From Eremophila alpestris peregrina (lineage: Eukaryota > Chordata > Aves > Passeriformes > Alaudidae), in NCBI GenBank assembly GCA_009792885.1, contig WMCF01000056.1:1105596-1169595 (forward strand): a stretch of DNA of 64,000 bases. Direction: 5' to 3'. Every line of letters starts with the position of its first letter. Position 1 is the first letter of the stretch. The position numbers and the translations under genes are program-made. Positions 35,958 to 47,655 of this stretch are shown here, piece after piece. The notes below the pieces were generated by a model. The model worked only from the letters and a program-made list of their open reading frames with translations, made no database searches and had not been told where the DNA came from.

Positions 35958-38900
35958 TCCTGATTTGGTGGTTATAGTTTTTTGATTTCCATTAAAGCCA
36001 ATTTGCTTCCTTTTATACTTGAAACGGGCACCAGACCAAAACCTCATTTGAACACATTGCCCATTTCAGGTTAACTTCCATTCTGGGATTATTTTTGTGG
36101 GATCAGGCAAATTATTTACTTTGCCCACTGAAATGGAAAGAGAAATAGCATTACCAATTCATAGACTCTCCATCTTAGAGTGCCTAAAATGCTTTAGTTA
36201 CTCCTTCTCTTCCCTGCCTGGCTTCTGTGGCAGTGTTTCCTAAGGACAGAGCCTGGATCTGCATGACTGGAGATCTTCCTCTTGCAGATGTGAGAAGTTG
36301 GGTGTCTTGATCTTCACATTTTGGCAAATGCTGAATAAACTCCTTTCCTTGGGGTTTGTAGCACAGCACTCCTGCACCATTTGGGATGCTATGCAGATGC
36401 ATTGGGAGCCTGGACATCTGTAACTCTGGCAACCAGGGACCTGGTCCTAGAAGTGTCCTTCCCTCTCTCCAGCCTCTTCTCGAGCTGGTAGTTTCATTTC
36501 TGGAGTGTTGATCCTACTCATCTGATGAGATCCTCAAATTGTTCCTTCTCTCACACCTTGTTGTTTATCAATACCCCATTCACCAGCCCCCAGACACAGT
36601 AAGATAATAAACTGTGGTAAGTCTCAAGGAAAAAATCAATATCCCCTAAATCTTCCAGAAAACCAAAGCTTTTATCTATACAAGAACATGTTCCACTCTC
36701 ACAGAGCTGAAATTTTTTGACTGAATTTGACACCCATTTCACAGAATATGAAGCTGCCTTAGAAGTAAGGAGGTGGTTTTATTTTTCATTTCAAATGCTG
36801 CTTGGTACGAAAATGAGCAAAGTTCACTTACTCCTTTGTTACTGAAAAAAAGCAGCCAGCAAAAGTGACATATGTCTATTTTTAATCTTATCCTGTAATT
36901 TATAACATCAGTGAGGTGATGTCAGTACTGTTGCAATGTGCCATTACACTATTTTCTCTGTATTTTCTTGAAATACTTTCTGGGGACAATAAAGTTGTCC
37001 TTGCTTCTCTGGATCCTTCAGGTAGCTGTAATGTACAATCAAATATGCAAATAAATTATTTGCTTTCCCTGCATGACTAAAATGTTGTCTGTGGTGGGTG
37101 ACTGATTCAATGTCCCTCCTTACTTTCCTCCCTGGTCCACCTCTATTTCTGTGTTTCATTTAAAGAAGGATTGCCCAATTCTGTTCTCACTTGCCCAAAC
37201 ACCAGCTTCATTAACTTTACATAAATTACACAGATGGCACCAGGGCAGGAGTTTGCTCAATATATGTCTTACTTGACATCCACAGTTGTGTTAAATTTCC
37301 AAGCCGAAGCTTCACAGGACCAACCCATTAATCTTTTCCACCCGCAGCACTGCCCTTCTCAATTGATGGGAGCTCCGGCTGGGAGCTGTTTGCAGCTTTT
37401 TGGCCCCAGCTTTTTAATATGACTTAAGTATAATGATTTAGTGACCCATGCAGCTAATGAGCGTGTGATGTGGCTCCCTCCCTGAGGAGCAGTGAGCTGT
37501 TTGTGGGGAGGGCACAGCCTGGAGCTGTGTCCTGCTGGGATCTGGTGCGGTCTGACCTGACACGGCCAGCAGTGACCACCCCAGGCCATGTGCTGAGGGG
37601 AGTCCCACACTTAAACCAAAGGCAGCAGCTTCCCCAGGAGAGTCCTGAGGGGAAATTCGGGGCAGCCCCTGGGAGAGGCCGAGGCTGCCGAGTGTACCTG
37701 GAGGGGCTGTCCTGGGAGCAGCACCACAAGCTTTGTCCGTGAGGGACCGGGACAGAGCTGGGACAACCCTGGCTGTGCCTGGGAGCAGGGACCCGTCAGA
37801 GGAGCTCAATGTGCAGACCAGAGGAGACCCTCAGGTTGGTGTGGGCTCAGGCCAGGACTCACCGTGTCCCCATGGCTGGGGAACAGGCTCTGCGTGAGGC
37901 GCCACGGTGGAGGACGCGCCCAGCGCCTGCTCGACTCACACTCTGAGGTAATTTTTTCTTTTAATCTCCACTTTGAGCCACCAGACCGGCTGGCCTTTTC
38001 TCGGGGCTTTATTTTAACTGCTGTAGTAGGATGACAAGTGAAGAGCAGCTTAGGTTCCAGGCTGCTTTTTGCAAGATCCGTGTGGAGTGAGGGGAATGCC
38101 GTGGGCCGGCCCCCTCAGGCCGGTCCTGAGCTGGTGTCTGTGGGCACATTGCCCAACAGAGGGATCTAGTGTTCTGGGAAAATGCTGCTGGCAGAGGGGC
38201 AGACACTGTCAGCCCAGAGAAACGCTGGATGCGCCTTACTTGGGAAAAATGGAGCCTTTTTATTATGTGTTGGGGACACCCGAGGGCGAGGTGTCCCCTC
38301 AAGCAGCCCAGCGCTGTTCCCTGCCCTGTCCTGCCTGCCCAGCAGCGTCTCAGATGAAACCACTGGGGCTGGCCTTGGAATGTCAGCAAAGCCCAGCCTG
38401 ACATGGCCACAGGGTGTGGGTGGTTCAGGGATGTGTTTCCACGGGGGATTTAGTGGGTTTGAAGTTTGACTCCTGAAAAGCTGCTGTTCCCACCCCCAGC
38501 CTGCACCTCCAGTGTCACCTCGTGTCCTTGGGCTAACAAAATGTGACCATTTTGCGCCTGTGTGAGAGATAGTGAAGGATGTAAAGCCAAGGAACGAGCC
38601 TGTGGCATATCATTTAAAATACAAAGCATGGTTTAAGGTGGTAAGATCTCTGCCTCCAGCTGGGCTTGGAGCAAGGCAGAAGAAGAAAGAGAATTTTGAA
38701 AAGACTTCCCTAATCAGTTCAAGCCTTGCAGGGAAAATTTTTTCCTTCCAAAAACATTTTGATGGTCTTCAAGTGATCACACCATACTAAACAGCTTTCA
38801 TTTGACTGACAGTAGTCTCTAAACTTGGTATATGTCTTTTAGAGTATCATCCCATTAGGCTGTGAGGTAGCTTTTCTCACAGTGGGTAGAGATATTTGAG

Positions 38901-41143
38901 GAATCCTAGGAAAGATACTGTACGAATAATCCATTGGGCAATGTACCTGTATGTTATCTTCTCAGGCTTCCCTGTTCCCAGGTTCCTCCCAGCAATGAGA
39001 TGTTGGATATTCAGATTTATAACAGCAGGTTCAAAGAAAACTCCCTACTGTGTATGCTAAACCACTTCACTAGAGAGACAGGGAGCAGTTTTTTCCCCAA
39101 ATCTCAGCAACTCAGTCTAACATGCTGTACTACTGACCTACTTGCAGAGCAGTCACTCGCTGGTACATGAGAAAGACACAGTGGGAAAGTAAATCACGTG
39201 TTACTCTGGGGGCAGGAATCATCAACACCACGTATCACAAAGTCTGTAATAGTTTCTAGCAAATTATGCTGTTCTTACTGGGCTGGGGAGATGCAGGCCC
39301 CTTCAGTCATTTTACAATCAGGAATTAAAGTTTAGAACTCCTGGGAGGTGATTGTTGCCTTGCTCTGATCGTTTAGGGGGAAAAGTGGGTTTGGAGGCAG
39401 ACAAAGGCTAAATGGGGTAGCAGCAGAGTAGGAAATAGGTTGCAGTTCTGACTCCTGAGAACTTGGGGACTAACAAGGAGAACTGTTACAAAGAGGAAAT
39501 ACAATTCATGGGAGCACCAAGGGAGTACATCAGCCAACTCCAGTAGTCTGGCAGTAGGCTCTGATCTGCTCAGGTTGTCTTGGCTGACATCTTCCTCAGC
39601 ACAGAAGTCTCAAAGCCGTGACTTTGATGTTTTCCCTTGCTCTGTTCACTGTTCGTGATGGCCCGTGTTTCAACGTTGTCCTGAATCTCTGATGGCAGAC
39701 TGGGATCTGGGATGTGTCAATCCACTCTAAATGTCTTTTGACACATGCAATGCAGCAGGGACTCTCCTAGCTTGCGTAACTCAGGGTGAAATTCGACCTT
39801 ACAGCCAACTGCTTTTTGGATGCAAATAAAGGCTAGAGCATACCACCAGTAAATTGAAGACTGTCCCAGATGTATAACCATAACTATTTGGGTTAATGGC
39901 AATTTTAAAATGACTTTGCAATGATAATGTATCAGCATGTACTCTAGCATGGTGCTTAAATCTGGATTTCCATCACACTGAGATCTTTGTGCCCTAGCAG
40001 GCAGATGATGCCATTTGTATTTTGATGTGATAGTGTGTAACAAGGGTTATGACTCAAGTACAGATTGTTGCTGAAAAGACAAAGAAGAGCTGGGCTGTGG
40101 CACCAACAGAGGTAATGGAACTCAGCTGCTGAAAGGCTGTGCTTGCTCTCTCTGTTGTACTGGAGAAAATTGCTGGTTGTGTTTCGTGAAACACTGTCTC
40201 CCTTGGCTACCCTGTGGCTTTTCTTAACGTGCTCAGGCTTTTATTTAAAACCTAATCTGTCACCAGCAGGGCTGCTCTCAGCCCTTCAGGAATCCTCTGG
40301 TCAGCCTGAGCACTTGGTCCATGTGACAGAGAAATAACCCCTGACCGAGCCTTCTTTTAGCTCTGGCTGTGCACAGCAATGAATGAGGGAATGCCCTGAA
40401 GAAAAGCAGCAGCAGCAGAGGGATTTGCTTTCATTCTTGGAAATACTGTGTAAATCTGGATTAAAGGTGCAGCCCTGAAGCCTCCTTTCAGTGGCCCCAT
40501 TCCAGGTAGCAGCAAGGCCGGGCCATGGGCACAGCAGAGCTTCCCTGCAACAGAAAACAGCCAAGCTCTTCCCATCCCTCTGCCAGAGCTGGGGGAGGAG
40601 GAGGAGGCTTGCCAGGGCTGGCCTGTGCACAGGGATGTGGTTCAACACTTGCTGCCTGAAATGCAAAGTCCAGGGCCACAGTGGGTACAGGACATGGCTG
40701 AAAACCATCTGTGACTTCAGCAACCCCAGCAGCTCTTACCATCCTGCTGTTCTCAGGCTCTGAATATCACTGGGATGCTGACTTCCCAAATGACTGTAGC
40801 CTCAAAAAGTAAACCTTACTTTTTTGGATAGATTCGGTGCAGTATTTATATGAAGACCGAAAAATGGGGCCCTCAGGAGAGCAACTGTTTCTCTCTGGAA
40901 TGAGTTGATCAGGCCTCACATAGTTAATTTATTTGAGCAAGGAGCACATTGTGAATGCAAGATGCATTCCTGTAATAAAGGTTCTGTAACTCAGATCTGA
41001 TTCAGCAGAGAGTGGGACCTGGTTACAAATTCATAGCATAAAGTAAAAATAGTGATTCTACTATGTCAGATTGGTTCTAACTGTGCCTGGATTTTTTTTT
41101 TTATTTGTTTGGTTTGGCTTGCAGTTTACAGGAGGAATATGTA

Positions 41144-41146
<3 letters not shown>
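35958..41146. other. Intergenic sequence after RAB11FIP4
   Basis: No gene was recognised. A GC-richer patch at about 37440-38460 contains overlapping open frames on both strands but no match and no clear CpG-island density. An AATAAA inside a small hairpin lies at 36984-37000. Confidence 0.5.
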
Positions 41147-41182
<36 letters not shown>

Positions 41183-41203
41183 NAAAAAAAAAAAAAAAAA
41201 AAA
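41147..41203. repeat. Long A tract containing one undetermined base
   Basis: Fifty-seven positions of A, with a single N at 41183. The N suggests that the assembly could not resolve the homopolymer, so the true length is uncertain. No recognisable retroposed gene sits upstream of it. Confidence 0.95.
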
Positions 41204-42242
41204 GAAAAATACCAGATTACTTTCTGCTGCCCAACATTGGTTCAAAACTAGAAACCAGGATGAAAAATTTCAATGGAAAGCTAAATAATGATTCAAAACC
41301 ATAACCTTCAAATTCTTCCCTCCTGCCCTACAGCCAGTGGTGATAAAAATGAGAGCTGATTCATTTCTTGGGTTTTAACCAAGTGTTAGCCATAAGACTA
41401 AATATTTGGTACCTGGAAACCCAAGGAGGAGGAAATATTAATAATGCAGTATTGTATTTATGATTTATGCTATTATGAGTTGACTGTGTAAACAGAACAT
41501 AATGGGTTTGAAGTAAAACATGGAAATTCAGTTTGAAATCAGGAAATATAGACCGTCTGATACTGTCCCAAGGGAAGGGGTGGAAACGCCGCTGCTTGGC
41601 TCTCAAGGAGACGGGAGGCAGCGCCGGAATGGAACTGCGCCGTGCCGGGACAGTCCCCGCCGTTCCCCGGTGTGCCGTGCCCCGGGAGATGTGTCCCACC
41701 GGGCCCGTGCCGTGAGCGAGTAGGGCTGGCTCCTGCCCCGGGGGATCCTCCCGGCCCCAAATCGGGAGCAGGTGCCGCACTAGTGCCGAGCGACAGCGCT
41801 AGAGCTGCGAGCTTGGCAGGATCCTCTCATTCCGAACAGCTGCTGTTTGCTTCCTGAGGCAGCCCTGTGCTTTCGCGGTGATGCACCGTGTTCCTCTGCC
41901 GTGAAAAACACCGGGCGGAAGGAAAGCAAAGCTTCACCGGGAATTCCGCGGTGTAGGAGCAGCGGCGCTCGGGGACACCGGGGATACGGCGGGGGTGGCG
42001 GCAGCGGGAAGGGCTTTCCGAGGAGCGCCGCTGCAGGGACACGGGACGCCGGGGTGTGCAGGTGGGATCTGCAGGCGGGGCAGGGCCCGCCCGTGCTCCC
42101 GTTCCCGGCGCTCCGCCCCGCGTCCGCACGTGCCCGCGGGAGCCCCCGCACTGCGCAGCCGCCCCGCTTCGGTCCGTCCTGCCCCGATCGCAGCGCCCCG
42201 GGCCGCTCCTTCCCGGCCCGCGCCGTGCTGTCCTGTGCCGCG

Positions 42243-42310
42243 CTGTCCCGCTCTCTCCCGTGCCGTGCCGTGCCGTGCCGTGCCGTGCCGGCCTGTCCCG
42301 CTCCCTCCCG
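42243..42310. repeat. CGTGC pentamer array framed by a direct repeat
   Basis: Six tandem CGTGC units (about 42259-42290) sit between two near-identical copies of CTGTCCCGCTCTCTCCCG (42244-42261 and 42293-42310, with one T/C difference). The block ends about 55 bp before the tRNA gene. Confidence 0.8.
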
Positions 42311-42365
42311 GCCCTGCCCGCCCGCTGCCTTCCACTGGCGGCGCGCGGGTGCAGCCAGCCCGTTG

Positions 42366-42437
42366 GGCGCGGTGGCCAAGTGGTAAGGCGTCGGTCTCGT
42401 AAACCGAAGATCGCGGGTTCGAACCCCGTCCGTGCCT
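42366..42437 (+). tRNA. tRNA-Thr (anticodon CGT)
   Basis: The 72-nt gene folds into a full cloverleaf. The acceptor stem GGCGCGG pairs with CCGTGCC (one G-U), the anticodon stem TCGGT pairs with ACCGA around loop CTCGTAA, and the T stem is GCGGG/CCCGT with loop TTCGAAC. The anticodon at 42398-42400 is CGT, which reads ACG codons (threonine). The internal Pol III boxes are intact: A box TGGCCAAGTGG at 42373 and B box GGTTCGAACCC at 42416. No intron is present and CCA is not encoded, as expected. It matches vertebrate nuclear tRNA-Thr(CGT) essentially base for base from memory. It sits in a CpG island, which favours it being active. The nearest run of four or more T downstream is at 42508. Confidence 0.97.
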
Positions 42438-42507
42438 GCCGAGGCAGCGCGGTGCGCTGGCAGCTCCGCCGCGGGGGGGCGGCGAACGCCGCCTTGTTTG
42501 CGGCTTA

Positions 42508-42512
42508 TTTTT
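42508..42512 (+). terminator. Nearest Pol III T-run downstream of the tRNA gene
   Basis: This T5 tract is the first run of four or more T on the non-template strand after the tRNA end at 42437. The tract at 42496 has only three Ts. The implied 3' trailer of about 71 nt is longer than usual. Confidence 0.5.
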
Positions 42513-42944
42513 GCAGTCAGTGTCCGAGATCCGGCCCCGGAGCCCCGCGAGGAAGCTGCGGATCACAGACTAAGTTCCACCGTGCGCCCGGCCGGGTGTC
42601 CCCGTCTCCTGCGTGTCTGTGCCGCAGAACGGGTTGGGAGCCCGCGGGTGGTGTCGTGCAGCCCGTGGGTGAGCATCCCCCCAGCACCCAAGATCCAGAA
42701 ACCCCCTTGCAGAGGACACTTCTCGGTGTTTGGTCTCAGGACCCGTGTCCTGAACTGGGTGAATCACAGCTAAAACAAAGCAGGTGTTTGCACTGTGATG
42801 CTGCAGGGGAAGTGTTGGATGCGCTCGGTGTGAGGAATCCTCTTGCTGGTGCTTTCTCTGTAGGTGCTGGGTTTGATGTACTACTCGCAGATAGACAGGC
42901 CGAATTCTGGAATAAGCAAGTGCTCAGTGCAGTTAAAATCATAC

Positions 42945-43115
42945 AATTGGTAAGGTTGGACAAGCCCTGTAAGATCATCGAGCCCAGCCATTAACCCGGC
43001 GCTAAACCACGTCCTCAGCTGCCATATCCACATCTTTTAACCCTTTCAGAGATGGCGATTCCACCACTTCTCAGGGCAGCCTGTTCCCATGTCTGACCAC
43101 CCTTTGTGTAAGATT
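42945..43115 (-). mobile_element. CR1 LINE 3' fragment beside the tRNA CpG island
   Basis: AAGGTTGGACAAGCCCTGTA followed by AGATCATCGAGCCCAGCC, and later CCACCACTTCTCAGGGCAGC with CTGACCACCCTTTGTGTAAG, is recognisable reverse-complement CR1. It is truncated and lies about 500 bp to the right of the tRNA gene. Confidence 0.8.
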
Positions 43116-46100
43116 GTACCATTTACACCAGAATTTACCTCGATTACTTGGTTCTTGATCTATCAGTCTGTGCAAAACATGTCATACGTGTGAGGGCACT
43201 TCTGCTGCCTCTGTGTTACATCACTTTGGTTACTGCTGCTTTCAGACAGCTTAAAATATGTAAAGAGTAGAGTCATTGTATTGCAAAACCAGCACTAGCC
43301 AGATATCTGGGCAGAGCAGAGGAGCCTCTTCCAAACAACTTGCTGCTCCTTTGATGCTTCAGAAAAAGCTGGTTTTGCTGTTTCCTGTGCCACACTTGGC
43401 CTAGGCCTGACTGGGCAGGAGGCTGTTTGCCTTTCTCAGCAGGGGCTGGAAATGTGTGTGCATGAGGTGTTTGGGGAGGTCTGTACAAAATGGTTGTGCA
43501 GGATGTTATTAGCAAGCCACAAAACAAGCTGTAGTACGTTTTGATATAAAAACAGGAAATGCAGTTTAGAACTTGTTTAGAAAAATGCAGACACTACTTT
43601 ACTTGCAAAATAGAGTGCTGTCAAAATTCCATCACCTTTGTTGGAGGCTTTTGAGGGCTGAAGTTCCAGCTTTGAAACACCCTATTTTGATTTTTTTTTT
43701 CCTACATCATTTCACAGTGGAACATCTAACTAAAATGTTTCTACTGGTTCCAAAGCCATCTTGCAGCTTTTGCAGAGATTTTCAGAATTCTGTGGGTTTG
43801 TTTCTGGTCGAAACCAGTTGTGAAACTGAGGCTTACCCTGAAGCAGGTTTCCCATCATGTAAACTCGAGCAGTTGGGTCCTGCCCAAACGTGTGCCATAA
43901 AGCCAGGACTGTGAACCAGGTATTTTAATAATGCTCTGGCAATCGCTGTTCTCTGTGGCCATAACATATCCAGTCAGCTCACCAGTTGCTTAACTTCAAT
44001 CTCTGCAGAACTGGAATATTCCCTCCTAGCTCCTGGCTATCTGTGAGGTAGGTCCTTCTCAGGCTCCATGGTGAATTCCCAGAGAGAGGCACACAGGAGA
44101 GCCTTGTCCTCCCAGGATTGCTGTTGTGCATCTTCTGGAACAATACACCTGGAACAAAACAACCAGACCCTTTCTGTTCAGGAACAGGCAGTTCTGTGTG
44201 TGCCATCCTGTTGTTGCCTTCAGGGCAGGGATGTGTTGGGCAGGTCACGTGTTTGCTCACCTCCCAAATTCCCACCCCCTCTTCTTACTCACTCAGGCAA
44301 TAAATTTGATTTTGGTTTTAATTAATAGCCAAAGTCCTGAAGTGCCAGCCAATGAACTCTAATCAAGACATTTATGATCCGATCCTAGCTGTGCTGGAGA
44401 TGAGTTTGGCTTGAGGTTTTTTGTGAGTTGAGGAAAGAGTTGTTTATTTTGGACACAGGTCCTGACTGAAAATATAAAAATTTTTAGGTGCCCCTTTTGA
44501 GTTGCTTTAAGATCTTTGAATTTTTTTCCAAAAAATACTGAGCTGCCTCCTTCTGAATATAACACCTCTATGAAATGAGGAGCTATTAAATGAGGATTAA
44601 AATGAGGCCCCTTTTAATTACCTAATAAAAACATATTACAATTAATGTACTTAAAAGATGTGTCACTGCTGAAAATCTTGGCCACATTTAAATAGAGAAT
44701 TCCCTGACCTCTCTGGCTTGACAAACCAGTTATTCAGAATCCAGACATTTTCCTGACTGCTTTAGAATAAGTGTAAAAATTAATCAATTTTAACAGCATT
44801 TCTTGTAAACTTTCAATTTTAGCAGTATTTCTGAGTTATGTATTTTATGTATTTTTTGAGTGGCTGACAGAAAATGTTTGCTTTTGAAAGGTAAGATGTG
44901 AATGGGGACTAAAAATAATGGGGTTTATTTGGATTATAAGACCATTTTCAGTGCTTTGCAACTCTCCTGAGTGTCTGTTGCATCCTCCCTTGGGTCAGAC
45001 TTCAGCAACCAAAATCCAGTGTGTTGGGAACATGGCAGGAGCTGTGTCTGGGTCAGAAATAGCAGTGAGATCATTGGAAAGCCTTGCTTGGACCTTGCTG
45101 TGTGGAGCCAGGCAGGGGGATTGTCCCAAAGCCTGGGCAGACCTGCTTCTCCCATTAGTAACGTGTTGGATTGGTTTCCCACCTCTCCTGCTTTTTGGGT
45201 TATCCTTCCATGGGATGGCCTGCACCTTAAAAAAAAAAAAATAAAGGGGAGGGGGAGAGAGAGGAAATAAAATCAGCCACCCAAACCCTGAAACCTTGAC
45301 CTTGGAAAGAAAAGGCCTGTGCTGAGTTGTGCAAACAGAGTGTGGTGTGCCAGGGGTGACCAGGCTGAGCCAGCTGGGCCAGGAGCTGGGCACAGTTCCC
45401 CTCCCATTGTGGGGGGCTGTCCCAGCAGCCCAGACCCCTCTTTGTGAGGTGAACAGCAGGACCAGGGTGGGAGGATTCTCTGTGTCCTCAGTCTGAAACC
45501 ACAATATTTCCTGCAGGTTGGACAACTAAACATACAAAATGTTTCATAAAGCTGCCAGTGCCACTGAGACCACCCCAAACTGCAGGCAGTGAGTTCAGAT
45601 GAGGCAGGAGAACAGTATTTGAAGCATTGTCTGAGTCCCAAATATATGGCAGAGTAAATTAACCCATGAGTAAATAAACCCCAAACTGTGGAAATCTTCT
45701 CATGGCTACAGCAATGTGATTCCCATTTCTATTATGCCTGGAATTTAATGGACTGCTGAAGTTTGACCAAAAGGCATTTCTTGTGTCAAAATGAAAAATT
45801 ACAGATCAAAAGGGTGACTTTGCAGACAAACATATCGATCTAAAGCCTGGGTGACACAGACTTCCTGGAAGAGAGCCCAGAAGCATGTCTGTGTTTAAAG
45901 TCAAATGGCTGTAGCCTTTTACCACTGATGAATAAAAAATGTTTTTGTCTGGATGCCGGAGGCTCCAGCAGAAACAGAAATTACTCGATTTGTTCTGCCA
46001 GAGGAGCAGGTACGTGTTTGTGAATAGTAATCCATTGAATGCTGCAGAATTCAATAATTCTAAAAATGACAGTGAGATAGGAAATAAGAATTTTTTCCCC

Positions 46101-47030
46101 CCTTGAAAACTCTGTTGATAGCACTTTAGGAAAGGTAGAGTGAGAATCCTTATTCTGTGTTCAAGGGGCACTGGTGTCCCCTTCTTCAGGAAGGTGAGGG
46201 GAGCAGTTGTGAAGCTTGCCTGTGAGGAGCCCAGTTGTATTTTTGCTTTGGTACAGGAGTAGCAACTCTTACACAGGTCCCTGAAGTTGCTACTGTCATC
46301 CATAATTCGATATTAATGGGCAGGTCAGGGTGTTCCTACCTGACCAGGATGGATGGAGGGCCCAGCACAGCAATGCTGCTGCTCCTCTGGGAGCCAGAGG
46401 TACCGGTGGGAATGACAGCTGCAGGATTTTGTGAATGAGCTCTGAAGGCACCCAGGAGAGGGAGAGGGAATCCTCCCCGCCGTGCTGGTGTAGTGCATAG
46501 CAGCACTCAGCTACCCGAGAGAACCTGTGAAACAGATTTTAGACTAAAAAAGCAGTGCTGAATGGCAGCTACTACTTCTGGGGAGCCCAGAAAATGCCAG
46601 CTGACACTTCAGGCAGTGCGTCTCAAATGAGCTGCAATTATGCAGGGAAGTAGGAGCAAGATGGATGAATGGGAGATTACTAATCCCTTCTTCACAGCCT
46701 GTTTAACCTCAGCTCACAGAAGCCCTGCTCTTCTCCCTGACTCCCTCTCAGGTACCTTCTCATGTTCCTGGCTGTAAACAATATGAAAAAAAAAATTAAA
46801 TAGTATCAGAGCCTAGGCCTGGAAAGTTTGTGTGCAGGGTTCTCCTTATCTGTGTACACTCTTGGCTTTACCACTGAATGAAGTTCAGTGCAGTGAGCAA
46901 GCTGTTGCAGGATGAAGAGCAGTAACATGAGTCTAGCTTTCATTGTGATGATCTTTCTGTAAATTGGAAAAAAATTCTATTTGAGCTGATGAAATGATAT
47001 GTTTGTAAATGCAGTGCCATGGGAGCAGAG
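43116..47030. other. Intergenic sequence between the tRNA and the CR1 pair
   Basis: No gene was recognised. It includes a short A tract at about 45229-45241. A minus-strand open frame at 45806-46303 (165 codons) has no recognisable domain. Confidence 0.5.
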
Positions 47031-47295
47031 TCAGGTGTTGGATTAATATAGCAATAGGACAAGAGGAAATGGCCTCAAGTTGCACCAGGGAGGGCTTAGA
47101 TTGGATAGTAGGAAAAATTTCTTCACCAAAAGGATGCCAAGCCTTGGAAAGAGCTGCCCAGGGAAGTGGTTGAGTCACTCTCCCTGAAGAGATTTAAAAG
47201 ATGTGTTGCTTAGGGACGTGGCTTAGTGGTGGACTTAACAGTGCTGGGTTAATGTTGGACTGAAAGGTCTTTTCCAACCTAAGCAATTCTCTGCA
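47031..47295 (+). mobile_element. CR1 LINE 3' end, forward
   Basis: CAATAGGACAAGAGGAAATG, then TTGGAAAGAGCTGCCCAGGG and AAGGTCTTTTCCAACCTAAG in this order are the CR1 3' region in forward orientation. It ends in a short CAATTCT-type tail. It is 5'-truncated. Confidence 0.85.
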
Positions 47296-47419
47296 TCTCA
47301 TGGAGATGAATTGCCTTTGCATTCTGCACAGTACAGCTGCATAGGCCTGGTGATTACACTGACAAAGCCAGGCTCAGAGGCCAGCCTGAGACACCAGGTC
47401 AGTGCAAAAGCTTCGGCAA

Positions 47420-47655
47420 CAAATAGGACAAGAGACAAAGGGCACACACTGAAGCACAGGAGGTTGCATTTGAACATAAGGAAACAGTTTTCCAAGTGTG
47501 CAGGACTGTGCTGGAACAGGTTGTGAAGTCTCCATCCTTGGAGAAATTCAAAAGCCATCCAGACACAGCCCTGGGCAGCCTTCTTTAGGTGACCCTGCTT
47601 GAGCAGGGGTGGGACCAGGTGATCTCCAGAGGCTCAGCCTCAGCTATTCTGTTAA
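47420..47655 (+). mobile_element. Second CR1 LINE 3' end, forward, head-to-tail with the first
   Basis: AATAGGACAAGAGACAAAGG, then GAACATAAGGAAACAGTTTT, a GTGCAGGACTGTGCTGGAAC block, GGGCAGCCTTCTTTAGGTGA and a closing CAGCTATTCTGT tail. The wording differs from the copy at 47031-47295, so this appears to be another CR1 subfamily and a separate insertion about 125 bp downstream in the same direction. Confidence 0.8.

Larger units (their letters stand above)
41560..42620. promoter_or_regulatory. CpG island around the tRNA-Thr gene
   Basis: Dense CpG runs from about 41.56 kb to 42.6 kb, with many GC boxes and CCCGC motifs. It includes a pentamer repeat and the tRNA gene. The long open frames on both strands show no splice-supported or recognisable protein and are explained by GC content. 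It could also hold a Pol II promoter for a non-coding transcript, but nothing in the sequence settles this. Confidence 0.65.

Noticed and set aside
37441..38469. GC-richer patch with overlapping open frames suggesting a gene
   Set aside because: CpG density is modest, frames conflict on both strands, and there is no recognisable protein or splice pattern.
41780..42994. Open frames of 180-312 codons around the tRNA gene
   Set aside because: Same GC effect; the frames read through the tRNA gene and into a CR1 fragment.
45806..46303. Minus-strand open frame of 165 codons
   Set aside because: No homology recognised, low-complexity Leu/Ser content and no flanking gene signals.
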